Positions 34,604 through 42,312 of a stretch of DNA of 53,516 bases are shown here, one piece after another. Source of the DNA: Mucilaginibacter sp. (GTDB lineage: Bacteria; Bacteroidota; Bacteroidia; Sphingobacteriales; Sphingobacteriaceae); contig JARLHA010000039.1 in NCBI GenBank assembly GCA_031292485.1, positions 1-53,516 on the forward strand, in the 5' to 3' direction. The translations under genes were made by a program, and so were the position numbers. Each line of letters begins with the position of its first letter. The first letter of the stretch is position 1. Under the pieces are notes generated by a model. The model had not been told where the DNA came from and did no database searches. It saw only the letters and a program-made list of their open reading frames with translations.

Positions 34604-34957
34604 CTATACCGAAAAGGAAGTGCCGCATCCGCAAGTGCTTGCGGCGTTCGGGTTGTTAAAAGTAAAGCCACGGGCATTCAGGCCATCCTGGAAATCGATT
34701 TGCATACCGGCAAGGTATAAACCATGCGCTTTGTGCATATAAACCTTAATGCCATCAATCATAAATTCCTGGTCGCCATCTTTTTTCTGGTCAAAACCTA
34801 AAACATAGTTCATTCCTGAACAGCCGCCGCCTTCAACACCAACACGAAGGCCGAAATCGTCGCCGATTTCCTGCTGGTCCTTTAATTTAAACAATTCCTT
34901 TACGGCGCCTTCTGTAAATGTTACCGGTGCGGGCGCGGTTTCAACAGCAATACTCAT
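34604..34957 (-). CDS. A-type iron-sulfur cluster carrier (HesB/IscA/ErpA family)
   Basis: 117 residues from the ATG at 34957; the frame extends upstream but that part lies in the promoter region. The three cluster cysteines are C46 (VEGGGCSGMNY), C109 and C111 (STCGCGTSF), with the expected spacing. The protein accepts and delivers Fe-S clusters to target enzymes. LeuC, IlvD and MutY in this window are potential clients of such a system. It is a single-gene unit with its own promoter box. Confidence 0.93.
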   Translation of the reverse strand: MSIAVETAPAPVTFTEGAVKELFKLKDQQEIGDDFGLRVGVEGGGCSGMNYVLGFDQKKDGDQEFMIDGIKVYMHKAHGLYLAGMQIDFQDGLNARGFTFNNPNAASTCGCGTSFSV

Positions 34958-34977
34958 CTTATTTTTATTTAAGTACA

Positions 34978-34985
34978 CAAATATA
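34978..34985 (-). promoter_or_regulatory. Candidate -7 box of the A-type carrier gene
   Basis: TATATTTG (minus strand) fits TAnnTTTG and lies 20 nt upstream of the ATG. Confidence 0.5.
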
Positions 34986-35048
34986 AGGTAAATTGCAGAT
35001 TTTTGTTGCACCCGGACTATTTATGACCGCTATTTAACATTCATCTGT

Positions 35049-35579
35049 ATGAACCTTTTACCATTTTTATTAGATATTTTAAAATATACCTTCGCCGGCG
35101 TAGGGGTTGTATGGATTGCCTTTTACCTGGTGAAGCCATATCTTGAAAGAGATGAGAAAATACAATTGCTCGGGTTCAGGAAATCGATGAGTAGTCAGAC
35201 GCTGCCTTTGCGCCTGCAGGCGTATGAGCGCCTGGTTTTATTTATTGAACGTATCAATCCGGCCAATATGCTGATCAGGTTAAATGCCACTGCTTATAGC
35301 GCACATGAATTACACAGTTTAATAATGGAGGACATCCGCAGCGAGTACCAGCACAACATCACCCAGCAAATTTATGTAAGCAGCCGTGCCTGGGGGGTAG
35401 TAAAAAACCTTAAAGATGATACCCTTGCGATGGTGGGCAATGCGGCAAAATCACTGCCTGAAACCGCAACCGGCCTGGAGCTAAGCAAAGCGATACTGGG
35501 ATTTTTGAGCCAGGTGGAAAACAACCCTTACGAGGTGGGCACCGGCATGATGCGCAAGGACCTTGAGGAACTATTTTAG
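35049..35579 (+). CDS. Conserved membrane-anchored protein of unknown function
   Basis: 176 residues. One N-terminal transmembrane helix (~8-28, ILKYTFAGVGVVWIAFYLVKPYL) is followed by a mostly helical soluble domain (~45-145, with LPLRLQAYERLVLFIERINPANMLIRL and IYVSSRAWGVVKNLKD). It looks like a conserved Bacteroidota family often found beside methylmalonyl-CoA mutase genes, but I cannot name it with certainty. It precedes the mutase gene on the same strand, with a hairpin repeat between. The stop codon abuts that repeat. Confidence 0.7.
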   Translation: MNLLPFLLDILKYTFAGVGVVWIAFYLVKPYLERDEKIQLLGFRKSMSSQTLPLRLQAYERLVLFIERINPANMLIRLNATAYSAHELHSLIMEDIRSEYQHNITQQIYVSSRAWGVVKNLKDDTLAMVGNAAKSLPETATGLELSKAILGFLSQVENNPYEVGTGMMRKDLEELF

Positions 35580-35661
35580 AGATCAGAGGTTAGAGATTGG
35601 AGATTAGGAAGAAAGACTTCCGTTCTTCTTCGCTAATCTCTAACCTCTGATTAACTAATCA
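35578..35661. repeat. Inverted pair of 7-bp arrays between two genes
   Basis: The left arm (35578-35611) is built of AGAGATT-type heptamers and starts inside the TAG stop of the upstream gene. The right arm (35634-35661) is built of the inverted TAATCTC type. The spacer is about 20 bp. It would fold into a hairpin in the mRNA between the membrane protein and the mutase. Confidence 0.75.
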
Positions 35662-35672
35662 CTAAACAACAT

Positions 35673-37220
35673 ATGTCCGGAAAGAAACATACAACCACAT
35701 CTGGTATCGAGATCAAAGAGGTTTATACCGAGCCTTCGGGCATGAATGAACTTCCGGGCGAATTTCCGTTTACCCGGGGGATACAAAAGGATATGTACCG
35801 GGGGAAACCCTGGACCATGCGCCAATATGCCGGCTTTTCCACTGCGGAGGAATCAAATAAACGCTACCACTACCTGCTGAGCCAGGGCACCATGGGGCTT
35901 TCCGTTGCCTTCGACCTGCCTACACAAATAGGGTATGATTCGGACCATGACCTTGCAGAAGGTGAGGTAGGAAAGGTTGGCGTGGCTATTGATTCGCTGA
36001 AGGATATCGAGATATTGTTCGACGGCATCGAACTGAAAAACATTTCAACGTCGATGACGATTAATGCAACTGCTCCTATTTTATTGGCCATGTACATCGC
36101 CCTGGCAAAAAAACAGGGGGCCGATCTGAAACAATTATCCGGTACGATACAAAATGACATATTAAAGGAGTATGCTGCGCGCGGTACCTATATATATCCG
36201 CCTGCTGCTTCTATGCGGCTGATCACTGATGTTTTTGAATACTGCAGTAAGGAAGTACCCAAATGGAACACCATATCCATATCCGGGTACCACATCCGCG
36301 AGGCCGGGTCAACCGCGGTACAGGAACTTGCCTTTACCCTGGCAAACGGCAAAGCCTATTTAAAGGCCGCTTTGGAAAAGGGGCTCGACATAAACGTTTT
36401 TGCAAAACGGGTATCCTTCTTTTTTAACTGCCACAATAACTTTTTCGAGGAGATCGCCAAATTCAGGGCGGCCCGGAGGATGTGGGCACATATTACCAAA
36501 GAACTGGGTGCAACCGTGGCGGGGGCACAAAAAATGCGCTTCCATACACAAACAGGTGGCTCAACGCTTACTGCGCAGCAACCCATGAATAACATCATCA
36601 GGGTGAGCACACAGGCTATGGCGGCTGTACTGGGTGGCACGCAATCATTACATACCAATGGTTACGACGAAGCGATCTCGTTACCTACAGAAGCTGCTGC
36701 AAAAATTGCTTTGCGCACCCAGCAGATCATCGCGTTTGAAAGCGGTGTGACTGATACGGTAGACCCCCTGGCCGGCTCCTATTTTATGGAGGCATTAACC
36801 GACGAGATGGAAAAAGCTGCATTGGTTTATATTGAAAAGATAGACGCGATGGGCGGTTCGGTAAAAGCCATTGAGCAGGATTATATGCAGCAGGAGATTG
36901 CGCGGTCAGCCTACGAATACCAGACGGAAATTGAGAACGGCGAAAAGATATTAGTTGGGGTTAACCGGTTTACTGAGCCCGAAAAACCCACCATAAATGT
37001 TTTTCGTGTAGATGATTCTATTCGTAAAATGCAGGCGGAAAAAATCGCGCTGGTTAAGCGTGAAAGAAATAACAAAAATGTGGAAAACTGCCTTGAACAA
37101 CTTGGCGTTGCAGCAAAAGGAAAGCAAAATATTATGCCATATATAGTGAATGCGGTTGAAGCATATGCCACTTTGGGCGAAATCGCTGACACACTGCGAA
37201 CTGTTTTTGGCGAACACTAA
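35673..37220 (+). CDS. Methylmalonyl-CoA mutase, catalytic (alpha) chain without B12 domain
   Basis: 515 residues covering only the substrate-binding barrel. Motifs seen are [40 protein letters not shown] and the [14 protein letters not shown] segment. The residues that separate methylmalonyl-CoA from isobutyryl-CoA mutases are of the methylmalonyl type (Y52 in RQYAGFS, R170 in [10 protein letters not shown]). The C-terminal cobalamin-binding domain is missing, as in two-subunit mutases, and no B12-binding gene is adjacent in the window. It interconverts succinyl-CoA and methylmalonyl-CoA. Confidence 0.92.
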   Translation: MSGKKHTTTSGIEIKEVYTEPSGMNELPGEFPFTRGIQKDMYRGKPWTMRQYAGFSTAEESNKRYHYLLSQGTMGLSVAFDLPTQIGYDSDHDLAEGEVGKVGVAIDSLKDIEILFDGIELKNISTSMTINATAPILLAMYIALAKKQGADLKQLSGTIQNDILKEYAARGTYIYPPAASMRLITDVFEYCSKEVPKWNTISISGYHIREAGSTAVQELAFTLANGKAYLKAALEKGLDINVFAKRVSFFFNCHNNFFEEIAKFRAARRMWAHITKELGATVAGAQKMRFHTQTGGSTLTAQQPMNNIIRVSTQAMAAVLGGTQSLHTNGYDEAISLPTEAAAKIALRTQQIIAFESGVTDTVDPLAGSYFMEALTDEMEKAALVYIEKIDAMGGSVKAIEQDYMQQEIARSAYEYQTEIENGEKILVGVNRFTEPEKPTINVFRVDDSIRKMQAEKIALVKRERNNKNVENCLEQLGVAAKGKQNIMPYIVNAVEAYATLGEIADTLRTVFGEH

Positions 37221-37605
37221 CCCCCATATCTTAAAAATTCCGGGGTGCGCACATCAAAATTCTTTTTAAAAAAATACCTGATTTATTAAAATCTAACGAA
37301 ACACTTATTTGATAATCAATATTTTAAGAACGAGATTTTGAATGGCGCCAATTTTAATTTTAGCGGGAGACAACGGCTCAATATTAAAACATCCAATCAG
37401 TAATTATTCGCATTTCGGAAGCGCTTAATATAATATTTTCCACCAAAACAGCACTATAAAAAATGAAATATGCCTGAAATATATTTCAACAAAAAGTGAA
37501 AATATAATTTTTTTATCCGCCTTTTTTTTGAATATTCGATGTTCCATAACAGGCCAAACGATAGTTCGCTGGCAGGTTGGAAATCAATATTTTAATAAAA
37601 TCTAT
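37221..37605. other. AT-rich gap upstream of dnaA
   Basis: Strongly AT-rich, with runs of A and T. No exact DnaA boxes (TTWTNCACA) were found by eye; the best is TTTTCCACC at 37436-37444 with a mismatch at the last base. It probably contains the dnaA promoter, but no clear TAnnTTTG box could be chosen. There is no positive evidence for oriC here. Confidence 0.5.
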
Positions 37606-39033
37606 ATGGAAAAAACTTGTACTAATGTTTGGAATAGCTGCCTTCAAATCATTAAAGATAACATACCGGCCCAGAGTTTTAAGACTTGGTTTGAGCCGAT
37701 AAAAGCTTTAAGAATGGAAGGGAGTGTTTTAACCATTCAGGTGCCAAGTTTATTTTTTTACGAATGGCTTGAAGAACACTATGTGGGCCTGTTGCGGAAA
37801 ACTATAAAAAAACAATTAGGCGATGACGGACGTTTGGAGTATAACATAGTTGTTGAACAGTCATCATCAAGTAAGCCCTATACCACAAATATACCATCAA
37901 ACGGTAACGGTGCCGAAGCAAAAAATCAATCAATGCCCATACCCATTTCAATAAATAAGGATATAAAGAACCCATTTGTAATACCGGGTTTAAAGAAACT
38001 TAACGTCGACCCTCAGTTAAACCGCAATTATACTTTCAACAATTTTGTTGAAGGCGATTGCAACCGTTTGGCCCGTTCGGCCGGTTATGCAGTGGCGGCA
38101 AAACCGGGCGGCACCTCATTTAACCCTTTAATGATATATGGTGGCGTTGGTTTGGGTAAAACGCACCTGGCACAAGCTATTGGCAACGAGATCAAACAAA
38201 CCCTGCCGGATAAGCTGGTACTTTATGTATCGTGCGAGAAATTTACCCAGCAGTTTGTTGATGCTTTAAAACACAATAACATTAATGATTTTGTGAATTT
38301 TTACCAGGCGATTGATGTGCTGATTATGGATGACGTACACAATTTTGCCGGTAAAGAAAAAACACAGGATTTCTTTTTCCATATTTTTAACCATCTGCAC
38401 CAATCAGGCAAACAGGTGATCATCACTTCGGACAAAGCCCCGAAAGACCTGGCCGGCCTGGAAGAACGCCTGTTATCAAGGTTTAAATGGGGCCTATCGG
38501 CTGATTTACAGATTCCGGATCTGGAAACGCGTATGGCCATCTTAAAAAACAAGACCTATCAGGACGGCATCGAATTATCAAACGATGTAATTGAATACGT
38601 TGCTCATAACATTGACAACAACGTACGTGAACTGGAAGGCGCAATGGTATCCTTACTGGCGCAGTCGACGCTTAACCGCAAGGAAATTGATCTGGCGCTG
38701 GCCAAACAGATGCTGAAGAATTTTGTAAAAAATTCGTCCAAAGAAATTTCGATGGAATATATCCAGAACCTGGTTTGCGAGTATTTTGAAGTGCCGATAG
38801 AAATGGTGAAATCACAAACCCGCAAACGCGAAATTGTACAGGCAAGGCAAATTTCTATGTATCTGGCCAAGGCACATACAAAAAGCTCATTAAAATCAAT
38901 CGGCCATTTCTTCGGCGGCCGCGACCACTCTACTGTGATCTACGCCTGCCAAACGGTTGAGGATTTAATTGATACGGATAAGAAATTTAAAGGCTACGTT
39001 GCAGATATCCAGAAGAAACTAAAAATGTCGTAA
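37606..39033 (+). CDS. dnaA: Chromosomal replication initiator protein
   Basis: 475 residues from the ATG at 37606 (MEKTCTNVWNSCLQ), which matches the usual DnaA start; the frame extends 26 codons upstream through AT-rich leader. Domain I (~1-85), a Ser/Asn linker, the AAA+ domain III with Walker A GGVGLGKTH and Walker B VLIMDDVHNF, and domain IV with the DnaA signature GGRDHSTVIYA near the C-terminus. It opens the origin and regulates its own synthesis. It is followed by an intrinsic terminator, so is monocistronic. Confidence 0.97.
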   Translation: MEKTCTNVWNSCLQIIKDNIPAQSFKTWFEPIKALRMEGSVLTIQVPSLFFYEWLEEHYVGLLRKTIKKQLGDDGRLEYNIVVEQSSSSKPYTTNIPSNGNGAEAKNQSMPIPISINKDIKNPFVIPGLKKLNVDPQLNRNYTFNNFVEGDCNRLARSAGYAVAAKPGGTSFNPLMIYGGVGLGKTHLAQAIGNEIKQTLPDKLVLYVSCEKFTQQFVDALKHNNINDFVNFYQAIDVLIMDDVHNFAGKEKTQDFFFHIFNHLHQSGKQVIITSDKAPKDLAGLEERLLSRFKWGLSADLQIPDLETRMAILKNKTYQDGIELSNDVIEYVAHNIDNNVRELEGAMVSLLAQSTLNRKEIDLALAKQMLKNFVKNSSKEISMEYIQNLVCEYFEVPIEMVKSQTRKREIVQARQISMYLAKAHTKSSLKSIGHFFGGRDHSTVIYACQTVEDLIDTDKKFKGYVADIQKKLKMS

Positions 39034-39058
39034 CTGATCTTATTATAGAACTAATGGA

Positions 39059-39087
39059 GCCTTGCATTTTTATGCAGGGCTTTTTTG
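39059..39087 (+). terminator. Intrinsic terminator of dnaA
   Basis: GCCTTGCA pairs with TGCAGGGC (one G-T) around a short T-rich loop, followed by a T-run. It starts 26 nt after the dnaA stop. Confidence 0.8.
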
Positions 39088-39108
39088 TGGTCATTTCGTT
39101 CGCTGTTC

Positions 39109-39134
39109 TGTAGACGCGAAGCTTCGCGTCTACA
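39109..39134. repeat. Perfect 26-bp palindrome
   Basis: Fully self-complementary, centred on AAGCTT (arms TGTAGACGCGAAG). It lies between the dnaA terminator and the NTF2-like gene. The GTAGACGCG core is, to my knowledge, a common dispersed palindrome in Bacteroidota. Confidence 0.85.
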
Positions 39135-39197
39135 TTTGTATTCTTTTAATAACATGCTGATATGGGAAATTACCTATCTTGTATTAAATAAGATTAA

Positions 39198-39653
39198 ATG
39201 AAAAAGATACTCATCATCGGTTTATTGATCCTGTCAAACAACATTTTCGCCCAACAAGCCGACACCCTCGCCATCAAACAAACCGTCAACACGCTGTTCG
39301 ATGCCATGCGCAAAGGCGACAGCACCCTATTAAGATCTGTTTTCTCAAAAGATATGATCCTGCAGAGTGTATCCAATGATAAAGATGGCAAAGCCATACT
39401 GTCTACCGAAAATGCCTATGGCTTTGTAAAAGCCATAGGAACACCGCATGCTGCAGTTTATGACGAACGCATCGTATTTGACGGGATTAAAATTGACGGC
39501 GACCTGGCCAGTGTTTGGGCACCCTATAAGTTTTATCTGGGCGATAAATTCAGCCATTGCGGTGTGGATGTTTTTCAGCTGATGAGAACGGCGGATGGCT
39601 GGAAGATCATTTATATTGTGGATACCCGGAGGAAGGATAATTGCATTCCGTAG
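39198..39653 (+). CDS. Secreted NTF2-like (SnoaL/DUF4440-type) protein
   Basis: 151 residues with a signal peptide (~1-19, MKKILIIGLLILSNNIFAQ). The mature part is one NTF2-like cone: a long first helix LAIKQTVNTLFDAMRKGDSTLLRSVFS, then strands IVFDGIKIDGDLASVWAPYKFYLG and a closing DVFQLMRTADGWKIIYIVDTRR. These are usually small periplasmic proteins with unknown ligands. The role is not known. Confidence 0.8.
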   Translation: MKKILIIGLLILSNNIFAQQADTLAIKQTVNTLFDAMRKGDSTLLRSVFSKDMILQSVSNDKDGKAILSTENAYGFVKAIGTPHAAVYDERIVFDGIKIDGDLASVWAPYKFYLGDKFSHCGVDVFQLMRTADGWKIIYIVDTRRKDNCIP

Positions 39654-39683
39654 AGACTCAATATTTTGCGTCTCCTGTGTAAT

Positions 39684-39884
39684 TTATTGAAGATAACTGG
39701 AACAAGCCAATATTTGATTTTCGCTCAATTGGGGAAAATCGTTGATTATTTCTCCATGGGTCATGCCTGAAGCAAGCCATTGCAAAACGTCGTACACAGT
39801 TATCCTGGTTCCTTTAATCACAGGCTTGCCAAACCTTATTTCAGGGTTGACCTCGATATATTCCTTGTAATCAATTTTCGCCAT
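39684..39884 (-). CDS. DUF433 antitoxin-like protein, no adjacent toxin
   Basis: 66 residues from the ATG at 39884 (MAKIDYKEYIEVNPEIRFGKPVIKGTRITVYDVLQWLASG). This is the DUF433 pattern with a helix-turn-helix, normally the antitoxin next to a DUF5615 PIN-like toxin. No such partner lies beside it; the neighbours are an NTF2-like gene and radA. An alternative start 26 codons upstream would overlap radA and is unlikely. Confidence 0.8.
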   Translation of the reverse strand: MAKIDYKEYIEVNPEIRFGKPVIKGTRITVYDVLQWLASGMTHGEIINDFPQLSENQILACSSYLQ

Positions 39885-39887
39885 ATA

Positions 39888-39895
39888 CAAATTTA
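39888..39895 (-). promoter_or_regulatory. Candidate -7 box at the DUF433 start
   Basis: TAAATTTG (minus strand) lies 3 nt before the ATG, the same arrangement as for the UPF0175 gene at 1953-1964. A TTG lies about 15 nt further upstream, closer than the usual spacing. Confidence 0.45.
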
Positions 39896-39918
39896 CGTAA
39901 TTAGTTATAACAATCACA

Positions 39919-41358
39919 TTACCCAAACAATATCTCAAAAACCTCCTCAATCCTGCTAACAACTTTTATGTCAATTTTGTAGCGGGAAAGATCTATCCCT
40001 TTTTTATCATGCCCCCCTGATGGAAGGTTATATTTGGAGATAAAAATTTGTTCAAAGCCCAGTTTCTGCGCCTCGGCAATGCGCTGTTCAACGCGGTTAA
40101 CCGCACGAATCTCGCCTGATAAGCCTATTTCGCCTGCGAAGCAGGTTTTAAATGGGATCGGGATATCCTGGTGCGAAGAGATAATGGCTGCTGCAAGGCC
40201 CAAATCAATAGCCGGGTCCTCCACGCGGATACCGCCGGTAATATTTAAAAAAACATCTTTTGCGCCCAGGTTAAAACCGCAACGCTTTTCCAGCACGGCC
40301 AGCAGCATGCTCATCCGGCGGGTGTCAAAGCCCGTAGCGGTTCGCTGAGGGGTGCCATAGGGCGACGGGCTCACCAGAGCCTGAGTCTCTATCATCATCG
40401 GGCGCATTCCTTCCAGCGTTGTTGAAATGGTGATGCCACTCAACGGTTCATCCCGCTGTGATAATAATATTTCTGATGGATTGGATACTTCGCGCAGCCC
40501 TTCACCCAGCATTTCGTAAATACCCAGCTCAGATGCCGAACCGAAACGGTTTTTTACGGTTCGCAGGATGCGGTACACATGATGACGGTCGCCTTCAAAT
40601 TGCAAAACGGTATCCACCATGTGTTCCAATATCTTTGGCCCGGCTATCATCCCGTCCTTAGTGATGTGCCCGATCAAAAATACCGGCGTGGAACTTTCCT
40701 TGGCAAAGCGCAATAGTTCGGCGGTGCATTCCCGCACCTGCGAGACACTCCCGGGTGTTGATTCAATATGCGCCGAATGCAGGGTTTGGATCGAGTCGAT
40801 CACTACCAGGTCCGGCTCCAGCTCTTCAATTTGTTTAAAAATGTTTTGGGTAGATGTTTCGGTAAGGATAAAGCACCCCTGCCCCATTTCAGCTTTCTGA
40901 CTGCCAACTACCAACTGCCCACTGCTCACTGACACTAACCGTTCCGCCCGCATCTTAATCTGGTGTTCACTTTCTTCGCCCGAAACATACAACACTTTTA
41001 TCCCCGGCATGTTTAAAGCCAGCTGCAGCATCAGGGTTGACTTGCCAATCCCCGGCTCCCCACCGATCAAAACCAGCGACCCTGCCACTATCCCGCCGCC
41101 TAAAACCCTGTTAAACTCATTATCAGGCGTCAGGAGGCGATGTTCTTCCTTAAAAGTAATATCTGCCACCTTTACAGGCTTATTCGCCCTTTGCAGCGTG
41201 GTAGAAGCCGTTTTCCAGTTGGGGATAGACTTATTATCCTTCTCGATCACTTCTTCCACAAAAGTGTTCCATTGGCTGCACGAGGGGCATTTGCCCAGCC
41301 ACTTAGCTGACTCATGCCCACAGCTCTGACAGAAATATGCGAATCTTGTTTTAGCCAA
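39919..41358 (-). CDS. radA: DNA repair protein RadA, with an in-frame repeat insertion
   Basis: 479 residues from a TTG (no in-frame ATG upstream before a stop). An N-terminal zinc finger (FCQSCGHESAKWLGKCPSC) is followed by a RecA-like ATPase with Walker A GGEPGIGKSTL (K106), the RadA motif KNRFGS and a C-terminal Lon-like domain. It processes recombination intermediates. Between AERL (~141) and CFILTET (~162) there are about 20 residues where other RadA proteins have roughly seven. The extra SVSSGQLVVGSQK is translated from an ACTGCCA-type 7-bp array at 40899-40938. Confidence 0.95.
   Translation of the reverse strand: MAKTRFAYFCQSCGHESAKWLGKCPSCSQWNTFVEEVIEKDNKSIPNWKTASTTLQRANKPVKVADITFKEEHRLLTPDNEFNRVLGGGIVAGSLVLIGGEPGIGKSTLMLQLALNMPGIKVLYVSGEESEHQIKMRAERLVSVSSGQLVVGSQKAEMGQGCFILTETSTQNIFKQIEELEPDLVVIDSIQTLHSAHIESTPGSVSQVRECTAELLRFAKESSTPVFLIGHITKDGMIAGPKILEHMVDTVLQFEGDRHHVYRILRTVKNRFGSASELGIYEMLGEGLREVSNPSEILLSQRDEPLSGITISTTLEGMRPMMIETQALVSPSPYGTPQRTATGFDTRRMSMLLAVLEKRCGFNLGAKDVFLNITGGIRVEDPAIDLGLAAAIISSHQDIPIPFKTCFAGEIGLSGEIRAVNRVEQRIAEAQKLGFEQIFISKYNLPSGGHDKKGIDLSRYKIDIKVVSRIEEVFEILFG
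40899..40938. repeat. 7-bp-period array inside radA
   Basis: Five consecutive ACTNNNN-type heptamers (ACTGCCA and variants) lie in frame within the radA coding sequence, encoding residues ~141-153. Confidence 0.8.
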
Positions 41359-41433
41359 TTTGTTGATGTGCGTTTATGTCCCGCATGTGCGGGACGCAAA
41401 TGTGCAGATTTTAAATTCATTTTACTAATAATA

Positions 41434-41826
41434 TTAGTAAAATATTATCCTTTCGCCTACTAATAATTTGATTTGAAGAGCTAATTGATAGTAGCTTCCG
41501 GCTTCTTCTTTAGATGGCATCAGGTTGTTATCCGGATAACGCCCCTGTACAGCATACGCATTAATATCTAAAGGATCAATCGCTCCAAAAACAGGGTCAA
41601 AGTTGGCACACTGATTCAACAAAGCAATAATATTATGTGTTTTTTCTACATCCAATCCTTTATAGATCAAATATGCTTTTAGACATTTTTCCACTGCTTG
41701 CTGACAATGAAAACAAGCATTGTCTAAAATCACAGGTTCGATCTCCAGTAAACGTTGGGCACTTATCAGGTCATGTTCTGCTTTGTCGAGCCATGATTCT
41801 ATGTAAGCTTTGAGTGCGGGCGTCAT
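41434..41826 (-). CDS. HEPN domain protein of a HEPN/MNT pair
   Basis: 130 residues, all helical. WLDKAEHDLISAQRLLE, ACFHCQQAVEKCLKAYLIYKG and the YAVQGRYPD segment are the HEPN (PF05168-type) pattern. It overlaps the nucleotidyltransferase gene by 4 bp (ATGA) and follows it. In such pairs HEPN is the RNase-like toxin, and the MNT protein neutralises it, in studied cases by AMPylation. That mechanism is known for the family and inferred here. Confidence 0.85.
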   Translation of the reverse strand: MTPALKAYIESWLDKAEHDLISAQRLLEIEPVILDNACFHCQQAVEKCLKAYLIYKGLDVEKTHNIIALLNQCANFDPVFGAIDPLDINAYAVQGRYPDNNLMPSKEEAGSYYQLALQIKLLVGERIIFY

Positions 41827-42140
41827 AATATGATGCCCTCTCTGATAGCAGTACGTACAATATGGCCCGGTAAATCCTGTTTTTCGAGTACCTCTTCTTC
41901 ACTATTAATCAAAAGGTCGATAGGCGCTTTAATTGCATTAACAATTGCATGGTCAAGCAAGGTGCTCAACTTAATTTTTTCGCGTGGTGGAAAAGTCTGA
42001 GGCGTAATAACCAACAAGTCATAGTCGCTGAATTTATCCCCATCGCCTCTTGCACGAGAGCCAAATAACAAAACACGGGAGCCAGGCAGGTTTGCTAAAA
42101 CCGTTTCCCGAATTGTTTTATAGATCGACTGGCTGTCCAT
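41823..42140 (-). CDS. Minimal nucleotidyltransferase (MNT) antitoxin
   Basis: 105 residues from the ATG at 42140; an upstream extension would cross the promoter box. The nucleotidyltransferase motif is complete, GS-x10-DxD (LFGSRARGDGDKFSDYDLLVI), with a third acidic residue later in KAPIDLLI. It precedes and overlaps the HEPN gene. It is the probable antitoxin that modifies or shields the HEPN protein. Confidence 0.88.
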   Translation of the reverse strand: MDSQSIYKTIRETVLANLPGSRVLLFGSRARGDGDKFSDYDLLVITPQTFPPREKIKLSTLLDHAIVNAIKAPIDLLINSEEEVLEKQDLPGHIVRTAIREGIIL

Positions 42141-42144
42141 ATGC

Positions 42145-42152
42145 CAAATATA
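42145..42152 (-). promoter_or_regulatory. Candidate -7 box at the MNT start
   Basis: TATATTTG (minus strand) ends 4 nt before the MNT ATG, the same spacing as at pnuC. It implies a nearly leaderless transcript. A TTTG lies 14 nt upstream of the box, shorter than the usual spacing. Confidence 0.45.
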
Positions 42153-42284
42153 CACATTCGGAATAACAAAGAAATTAGCTTGTGTTTTTATTGAGGGCGA
42201 AAATTTAGGTTTAATGGAGCAATATAACAACCGGACGTTTTCTTTAAACAAAAAAATGCAGATGCCTCCTCGACACCTGCACAT

Positions 42285-42312
42285 TCGTAAATCGTAATTC
42301 TAAAATCGTAAT
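42285..42312. repeat. 7-bp array abutting the rng stop codon
   Basis: Four heptamers of the TCGTAAN type run from 42285 to 42312 and end in the first base of the rng TAA. Confidence 0.75.

Noticed and set aside
37221..37605. Replication origin next to dnaA
   Set aside because: AT-rich, but no cluster of DnaA boxes was found; only one imperfect match. A GC-skew plot of the whole chromosome would be needed.
42141..42284. N-terminal extension of the MNT protein
   Set aside because: It crosses a good TAnnTTTG promoter box and the translation (MCRCRGGICIF) is unlike the family.
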